Below are positions 59,001 through 64,000 of a stretch of DNA of 64,000 bases, in pieces (position 1 is the first letter of the stretch; each line of letters opens with the position of its first letter). This DNA comes from Lachnospiraceae bacterium. Its GTDB lineage: Bacteria; Bacillota; Clostridia; Lachnospirales; Lachnospiraceae. Made by a program: the position numbers and the translations under genes. The stretch covers positions 4,443 through 68,442 of the forward strand of contig CAAGMZ010000010.1 of assembly GCA_900771195.1 (NCBI GenBank), in the 5' to 3' direction. The notes beneath the pieces are model-generated. The model worked only from the letters and a program-made list of their open reading frames with translations. It was not told where the DNA came from and did not search any database.

Positions 59001-59948
59001 ATGGAAATACCGGTATTTGTGGTAAATGGATTTCTTGAAAGCGGAAAGACCTCCTTCATAAAGGAAACGCTTGCAAGTGAGGATTTTAACGATGGTGCAA
59101 GAACCGTTGTTATTGCATGTGAGGAAGGCGAGGAAGAGTATGATTCCGCAGAGATGTCCAAACTCAATGTAACAGTAATCAATGTTGAGAATGAAGAAGA
59201 GCTTAATAAGGATTTTTTCTTTGATAACTGCACAAGAGCCGAGCGGGTATTTGTGGAGTACAACGGCATGTGGAAGCTTGAAAGCCTTGTTGACAATCTT
59301 CCGCAGTATATGCAGCTTGCCCAGATTATTACGCTTGTCAACGCAGAGACATATGATATGTATCTCGCCAATATGCGTCAGGTTATGATGGAACAGTATC
59401 AGATGACGGAAATGGTCATTTTCAACAGATGTGTTAAGGACTCTGACCACATCATGTACAGGAGAAGCGTAAAGGCAATAAATCCAAGGGCCCAGGTGTA
59501 TTTTGAGTCATCGGATGGCAGCCCTAATGATGTCAATGACATAATGCCTTTTGACATTACGCAGGATGAAATCGTGGTTGCTGATGAGGATTTCGGTCTC
59601 TGGTACATGGATGCCATGGAGAACCCAAAGAAGTATGACGGCAAGATAATAAAGACCAAAGCTGTAGTATATAAGCCAAAGCAGTACGCCAAAAAGCAGA
59701 TGTTTGCACCTGGGCGTTTTGCCATGACATGCTGTGTGGAGGACATACGGTTCATCGGCTTTAAGTGCGTCTGTGATTCTAATACGGCAAGGCAGCTTGA
59801 AGGATATAAAGACAGAGATTTTATTAATCTTGTGGCCAGGGCCAAGGTGGAATTCTGCAAGGAATACGGAGGCCCGGGTGTTGTATTGTATGCAATGGAT
59901 ATAAGCGCAGCCCAAAAGCCTGCGGATGATATTGTATATTTTAATTAA
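59001..59948 (+). CDS. G3E-family GTPase domain fused to a DUF1980-like C-terminal domain
   Basis: The 315-residue protein starts with a G3E P-loop, VNGFLESGKTSFI (8-20), but lacks the CxCC metal motif: the matching region reads CEEGEEEYD. Residues about 200-315 (YDGKIIKTKAVVYKPK, PGRFAMTCCVEDIRFIGF, EYGGPGVVLYAMDI) resemble the C-terminal DUF1980 domain of the TIGR03943/YcgQ proteins that accompany a permease in Bacillus ycgQR. The fusion is inferred from the RFxMTCC pattern. It is the second gene of a pair with the His-rich CobW protein. GGGAG precedes ATG 59001. No permease partner is in the window. Confidence 0.82.
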   Translation: MEIPVFVVNGFLESGKTSFIKETLASEDFNDGARTVVIACEEGEEEYDSAEMSKLNVTVINVENEEELNKDFFFDNCTRAERVFVEYNGMWKLESLVDNLPQYMQLAQIITLVNAETYDMYLANMRQVMMEQYQMTEMVIFNRCVKDSDHIMYRRSVKAINPRAQVYFESSDGSPNDVNDIMPFDITQDEIVVADEDFGLWYMDAMENPKKYDGKIIKTKAVVYKPKQYAKKQMFAPGRFAMTCCVEDIRFIGFKCVCDSNTARQLEGYKDRDFINLVARAKVEFCKEYGGPGVVLYAMDISAAQKPADDIVYFN

Positions 59949-59960
59949 TAAGGAGGTCTT

Positions 59961-61724
59961 ATGCATAAGATTAAAAGAATGACGGCTGCGGGTCTGGCAG
60001 CGATAATGTGTTTTTCAATGGCGGGATGTGCCGGAAATGAGAAATTGAAAAGCTTCAGTGAGTTCTGCGACGATGAGTTCAGGGAGACTATTGAGTCAGA
60101 CAGTTTTACAGCTCATTATACAGTGTCGGATCTTTCCGAATACGGAATAGAATTTGATGATGATGACTATACACTTGGTGAGATTTCATGGGATGATCTC
60201 AAGAACGGTGAAAAGGAGATAAAGAAAGAACTTAAAAGATTATACCAATATAACAGGAAAGACCTTACGGAAGACGAGCAGATTACATATGACTGTCTGG
60301 AAAGCTATTTTCTTACACAGCAGGAGCTTGCAAAATGGTATAAGATGGAAAATCTTTTTGCAGTGCATTCCGGTATGGCGGCCAATCTGTCAACTAATTT
60401 TATTGAATATTCATTTTATAAGCAGGATGATGTTGACCATTATCTTATGTATGTCAAAGATGTTCCGAGATACGTTGAACAGGTATGTGATATCACAAGA
60501 AAACAGGCAGAAGAGGGTTATTTCATGCCTGATAAGGTTGCTGACCTGGTAATCGAACAGTGTGAACAGTACCTTGATTCGGAAGATGATCCGCTTATTG
60601 ATTCATTTAATGCCAAAATAGAAACCCTTGGACTTTCAGAGTCTGAGAAAAAAGAGTATATCAGCCGCAATGAGGAATATGTCAGGGAATATTTTCAGCC
60701 TTCTTATCAGATGATGATAGATCTCATGGAAGAACTCAAAGGTACGGCAAAGAACCAGGGCGGTCTTGCAGGCTTTGGAGATGAAGGTAAAAAATACTAC
60801 GAGGCAATCGTTAAGGATAAGACCAGCTCTGATTATAGTGTGGATGAGATAAAAGATATGCTTGATGATGCTGCAAGCGATATTTTAAAGCAGGCATCAG
60901 CCATACTGATGGTTGATTATGACTGCTACGAGGAGGCACTCAGCTATCAGCCGGATATGGATGATCCTGAAGAAGTACTTGAGTTTCTCATAAACAATAT
61001 CAAAAATGATTTTCCCAACCCTGTGACGTTAGATTACAATATCGAATACCAGAGCAAGGCGTGCGAGGTGGAAGGAACGATTGCATACTATATGCCATGC
61101 CGTATTGATGATACAAGTGTAAATAACATGAAGGTCAATGGCTCGGCGGTTGAAGGCAATTCTATGATGCTTTACACAACTCTTGCCCATGAGGGGTATC
61201 CCGGACACCTGTATGAGTTCACATGGTTTTATGACAATGATGATGTGCCGGATGTAAGAAAATTGCTTGATTTTATAGGGGCTACCGAAGGATGGGCAGA
61301 GTATGTGTCCGGTTGCGTTCTTGATTATCTGGAGCTGTCGGATAATGCCGCAACCATGTATGAGCTTAATGAATTTCTCACATATGTTGTTATATCCAGA
61401 CTGGATATCGGTGTAAATTACGAGGGATGGGATCTGGATGATGCATATGATTATCTGTCAAGTTATTTTCAGGTAGATGATAATTATGATGACGAAGATA
61501 ATGTTGTAAGCAGCCTGTACTATGAAGTTGTCGGAGATCCGGGAGTTTATCTGCCATATACACTTGGACATATGTTCATGAATGATATGCGTGAGAAGGC
61601 AGAGAAGGAGCTTGGAAGCTCATTTGACGCAAAAGAGTATCATGAGTGGCTTATGAATGTGGGGGTTGCTCCGTTTAGTGTATATGATAAAGAGCTGGAT
61701 AAGTGGTTAGCAGAGGAGAAGTAG
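59961..61724 (+). CDS. DUF885-family lipoprotein metallopeptidase
   Basis: The 587-residue protein has a signal peptide ending in the lipobox MAGC (Cys23 lipidated), so it is exported and membrane-anchored. The DUF885 catalytic motif HEGYPGH lies at 410-416 (zinc-ligand His410 and a second His at 416, catalytic Glu411), with the downstream family feature GATEGWAEYVSG near 435-446. The N-terminal half is Asp/Glu-rich and helical. Members are predicted metallopeptidases; the substrate is unknown. GGAGG precedes ATG 59961. Its last 18 bases overlap the convergent subtilase gene. Confidence 0.88.
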   Translation: MHKIKRMTAAGLAAIMCFSMAGCAGNEKLKSFSEFCDDEFRETIESDSFTAHYTVSDLSEYGIEFDDDDYTLGEISWDDLKNGEKEIKKELKRLYQYNRKDLTEDEQITYDCLESYFLTQQELAKWYKMENLFAVHSGMAANLSTNFIEYSFYKQDDVDHYLMYVKDVPRYVEQVCDITRKQAEEGYFMPDKVADLVIEQCEQYLDSEDDPLIDSFNAKIETLGLSESEKKEYISRNEEYVREYFQPSYQMMIDLMEELKGTAKNQGGLAGFGDEGKKYYEAIVKDKTSSDYSVDEIKDMLDDAASDILKQASAILMVDYDCYEEALSYQPDMDDPEEVLEFLINNIKNDFPNPVTLDYNIEYQSKACEVEGTIAYYMPCRIDDTSVNNMKVNGSAVEGNSMMLYTTLAHEGYPGHLYEFTWFYDNDDVPDVRKLLDFIGATEGWAEYVSGCVLDYLELSDNAATMYELNEFLTYVVISRLDIGVNYEGWDLDDAYDYLSSYFQVDDNYDDEDNVVSSLYYEVVGDPGVYLPYTLGHMFMNDMREKAEKELGSSFDAKEYHEWLMNVGVAPFSVYDKELDKWLAEEK

Positions 61725-62603
61725 ACCGGCAGGGTTTACCATGCCACAGCCCTGGGTGTATCTGTCAAGTCCCATATCGGTGGCTGAACGGCATAAAAGT
61801 TCTTTGAATTCATTATTTGTAAGTGTTTTGTTATAAGAGAATACTAAGGCGGCAGCTCCTGCAACAATCGGTGTTGACATGGAGGTGCCGCTTTTGGATG
61901 TGTAGCTGTCCGAACGGTAGTAGCAGCTTACAATGCGGCTTCCGGGAGCAATTATGTCAGGTTTGGAAATGTTGCAGAAGGTAGGTCCCTTTCCGGAGTA
62001 GGTCCCTTTTTTTCTGCCAAGAGAATCCATGTGCCACATTATGTCATTGGTTCCGACGGTTATGATTTTACGGCTTATTCCCGGCGTGGTGATGGTATTG
62101 TTTCCGGGACCGTTATTCCCTGCTGAGGCAATGACTGTAATCCCGGCATCCCACATTGAATTGACAGCCTGCACAAGACTGCTGCCCTCGTCGGAGCAGC
62201 ACGTGGAGTCGGTTCCGACAGAAATATTGGCTATTTTAATGTTGAATCTGGTCTGGTTGTCAAGTATCCACTGTATTCCTTCAATTATTTTTTCTGATTC
62301 ACCGCGACCTGTCTGATTAAGGACTTTAACCGGCAAAATCCCGGCCTCAGGAGCCATGCCGCGATACAGCCCGTTGCCGGCTTTGCCTGAGCCGGCAATT
62401 ATGCCGCATACATGGGTGCCGTGGGAGTTGTCATCATACGGACGGGAGCTGTACTTAATGCAGTCATGGAAATAAACCATGCTCTGTTTCAGATCTTTGT
62501 GCATATACATACCTGTATCAAGCACTGCTACGGTGACACCGGAGCCTTTTATACCCTTCCGGTGTATTCTGTCTATATCAAGGAGTTTTCGCACTCTGTT
62601 CAT
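61707..62603 (-). CDS. Subtilisin-like serine protease (S8) without signal or propeptide
   Basis: The 298-residue protein keeps the full subtilase triad: Asp29 (VAVLDTGMYMH), His61 (DDNSHGTHVCG) and Ser241 (SGTSMSTPIVAG), plus oxyanion-hole Asn163 (ASAGNNGPGN). It starts nearly at the catalytic domain, so there is no signal peptide or inhibitory propeptide; it may act in the cytosol or be released unprocessed. A cysteine pair (DSTCCSD) lies near 134-137. The ribosome-binding site is weak. It converges on the DUF885 gene with an 18-base overlap. Confidence 0.92.
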   Translation of the reverse strand: MNRVRKLLDIDRIHRKGIKGSGVTVAVLDTGMYMHKDLKQSMVYFHDCIKYSSRPYDDNSHGTHVCGIIAGSGKAGNGLYRGMAPEAGILPVKVLNQTGRGESEKIIEGIQWILDNQTRFNIKIANISVGTDSTCCSDEGSSLVQAVNSMWDAGITVIASAGNNGPGNNTITTPGISRKIITVGTNDIMWHMDSLGRKKGTYSGKGPTFCNISKPDIIAPGSRIVSCYYRSDSYTSKSGTSMSTPIVAGAAALVFSYNKTLTNNEFKELLCRSATDMGLDRYTQGCGMVNPAGLLLLC

Positions 62604-62718
62604 ACTTATTCCGGTAAGCTTTATTTATTGTTATAATATGATTTGTAAAGAATTTAAGTGAAAATAAAAAATATTCAAATTCCCCCACTTAAAGGGGGTG
62701 AAATTTTTATTTTTGAAG

Positions 62719-62727
62719 TGGTATACT
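62719..62727 (+). promoter_or_regulatory. Possible extended -10 promoter for the choice-of-anchor protein
   Basis: TGGTATACT (TG at 62719-62720, TATACT at 62722-62727) fits an extended -10 element; no good -35 box lies 17 bases upstream. A small CCCCC...GGGGG hairpin at 62682-62698 precedes it. The gene start is 43 bases downstream. Confidence 0.4.
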
Positions 62728-62769
62728 ACTATAGAAGGACAAAGTGGGATGTAGTTTAGGAGGAAACAA

Positions 62770-64000
62770 ATGTTAAAAAAGATTAAGTGTATGACAAAAA
62801 AGACAGCAGCTTTTTTCCTTGCGCTTTCAATGCTTTTGGGAGGAGTTGCAGCAGGACTCGGAGTGTTTACAAGCACCATTACTGCCGGTGAAAGGGAAAG
62901 TATCAGCACAATCGTTAAGAGGATGCTTGGTTCCGTATGGTCCTATGGAATAGCAGCAGAGGAAGTGAATATTCAGAATGATCTTCAGTCTAATTTCGCA
63001 ACCAATATGCTTGCTTCTTCAGACCATTCAGTGTCATGTGACCTGACCAATAAGCCGGGAGACTTTTTCATTAAGGATATGGCAAGTAATGTAACCCTTC
63101 AGTTTAAGAGCGCTGAGTCATCAGCAGGCAGAATTGTACTTGGGGTTGATTATGTATTACTTGGCGGTAACAAGGTTGCTCTCGGTGATGGCAGATACAT
63201 AACAAATTGCAGTTCCAATGTCACTACCGACAGTGATTACATCAATATAACCAAAGCAATATCGAATATTGACCGCGTTTTCACTGAGTATGCCAAGGCA
63301 GAAGATACTGTCGGAGTATGGTATGATTTTACTGATGCGAACAAGGCTGTTCTGAGTATCGAGGATTGCGATGAACAGGTATGTATTGTTAACATTGACT
63401 ACGATGCTCTTTGTTCAATACAGAATGGCGGACTTAACATATATAAAGATGATAACCAGTTCATAATCATAAATGTGGTTTGTGATGCAGACGAGGAAAA
63501 TGTTAAAATCGGACGTTTCAAGATAAATGAAAGATCTTCAGCAGGAAAGAGCGCTAAAAATCCTAAGGATGTAGCAGATGCCGATACAGTTATCTTTAAT
63601 TTTGCAGGATATGAGGGAACGGTTTCCCTGGATGAGCCATGCGGTATTTTTGTTGCACCGGCAGCTTCAGTTAAAATAACCGGAACGACAACCGGACGTG
63701 TAATTGCAAATGTATTTACCAATACGACGGCAGAACTTCACTTTATATCAGCAGACCTTATTGATGAAATTGAGAAAGATACTGAAGAGAGTACAACAGT
63801 AGCCGAGACAACAGTAGCCGAGACAACGGTACCTGAGACGACAACAGTGCCCGAGACAACAACGGTACCCGAGACAACAACGGTACCCGAGACAACAACA
63901 GTGCCCGAGACAACAACGGTACCCGAGACAACAACGGTACCTGAGACAACAACGGTACCTGAGACAACAACAGTACCCGAGACAACAACGGTACCTGAGA
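62770..64000 (+). CDS. Large secreted protein, choice-of-anchor-A-like, with Pro-Glu-Thr repeat stalk (partial, continues past the window)
   Basis: The open frame runs from ATG 62770 (AGGAGG upstream) to the window end, 410 codons without a stop. A signal peptide is likely: basic start, hydrophobic stretch AAFFLALSMLLGGVAAGLGV and a probable cleavage near 35-40. The next 300 residues resemble the choice-of-anchor A / collagen-binding-like adhesin domain, with a core near VIFNFAGYEGTVSL and GIFVAPAASVKITG ... GRVIANVF. From residue 344 a T-T-V-P-E-T stalk begins. Similar domains sit in surface proteins with varied anchors; the anchor itself lies outside the window. Confidence 0.75.
   Translation, partial: MLKKIKCMTKKTAAFFLALSMLLGGVAAGLGVFTSTITAGERESISTIVKRMLGSVWSYGIAAEEVNIQNDLQSNFATNMLASSDHSVSCDLTNKPGDFFIKDMASNVTLQFKSAESSAGRIVLGVDYVLLGGNKVALGDGRYITNCSSNVTTDSDYINITKAISNIDRVFTEYAKAEDTVGVWYDFTDANKAVLSIEDCDEQVCIVNIDYDALCSIQNGGLNIYKDDNQFIIINVVCDADEENVKIGRFKINERSSAGKSAKNPKDVADADTVIFNFAGYEGTVSLDEPCGIFVAPAASVKITGTTTGRVIANVFTNTTAELHFISADLIDEIEKDTEESTTVAETTVAETTVPETTTVPETTTVPETTTVPETTTVPETTTVPETTTVPETTTVPETTTVPETTTVPE
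63799..64000 (+). repeat. 18-base tandem repeat encoding a Val-Pro-Glu-Thr-Thr-Thr stalk
   Basis: Two 15-base units (VAETT) lead into nine full 18-base units of the VPETTT type, and a tenth unit is cut by the window edge. The units are nearly identical at DNA level (alternating GTACCC/GTGCCC/GTACCT), so the array probably varies in length by slippage. It encodes a rigid, O-glycosylation-prone stalk. Confidence 0.9.

Noticed and set aside
63758..63988. Leu/Ser-rich minus-strand open frame at the right edge
   Set aside because: It is the antisense of the Pro-Glu-Thr repeat array and has no start signal.
63799..64000. Possible CRISPR array
   Set aside because: The repeats are contiguous 18-base units without spacers and are in frame with a secreted protein.
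1..64000. tRNA or rRNA genes, insertion sequences, prophage
   Set aside because: No cloverleaf-like sequence, rRNA core sequence, transposase or phage structural gene was recognised on either strand by eye.

Overview
The window looks like the chromosome of an anaerobic, Gram-positive Clostridia bacterium, most likely a member of the Lachnospiraceae. The supporting evidence is a Rex redox repressor, formate-THF ligase next to FolD, a meso-DAP-type MurE (DNPR motif), a Firmicutes-style division/cell-wall cluster with two class B PBPs in tandem, a PrkC-type PASTA kinase operon, a SpoIIIE-type translocase, a high-cysteine 'HCB'-like small protein, strong GGAGG ribosome-binding sites and frequent TTG/GTG starts. 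No rRNA, tRNA, CRISPR array, insertion sequence or prophage was recognised. The species is not determined.

Layout. 0-6.6 kb: rex, a coiled-coil unknown, nnr (NAD(P)HX repair), alr, an orphan mazF, a CorC/HlyC-type CBS membrane protein and a TepA/ClpP-like protease. 6.6-26.9 kb: a long co-directional run with uppP, ftsK/spoIIIE, fhs, murF, folD, murE, priA, def, fmt, rsmB, rlmN, a PP2C phosphatase, a PASTA kinase, rsgA, rpe and thiN. This run joins peptidoglycan precursor synthesis, one-carbon metabolism and translation initiation, and ends in the classic priA-def-fmt-rsmB-rlmN-prpC-prkC-rsgA-rpe-thiN order. ychF is convergent to it. 28.2-30.2 kb: lgt and an overlapping lipoprotein esterase. 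30.4-42.4 kb: the dcw cluster (mraZ with its operator repeats, rsmH, ftsL-like, two PBPs, murD, ftsW, murA, divIB/ftsQ, ftsZ). mraY and murG are not in it.

42.4-52.6 kb: a LicD-family fusion protein, leuS, three small minus-strand genes, icd, a membrane GDPD and arcC. 52.6-57.8 kb: an unusual signalling module, made of a zinc-ribbon transmembrane Ser/Thr kinase with extracellular MORN-like repeats, a membrane trypsin-like protease carrying a cytoplasmic FHA domain, a PP2C phosphatase, and a paralogue of the protease in which all three catalytic residues are replaced. This is the best candidate for an undescribed system. 57.8-60 kb: two G3E/CobW GTPases, one with four Cys/His-rich metal-binding repeats and one apparently fused to a DUF1980-like C-terminal domain. 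60-64 kb: a DUF885 lipoprotein peptidase, a convergent subtilisin-like protease without a presequence, and the 5' part of a large secreted choice-of-anchor-A-like protein with Pro-Glu-Thr repeats that runs off the window.

Many start sites were moved inward from the longest open frame using ribosome-binding-site spacing and family alignment; these choices are noted per gene. Promoters and terminators were found by eye and are inferences from consensus.
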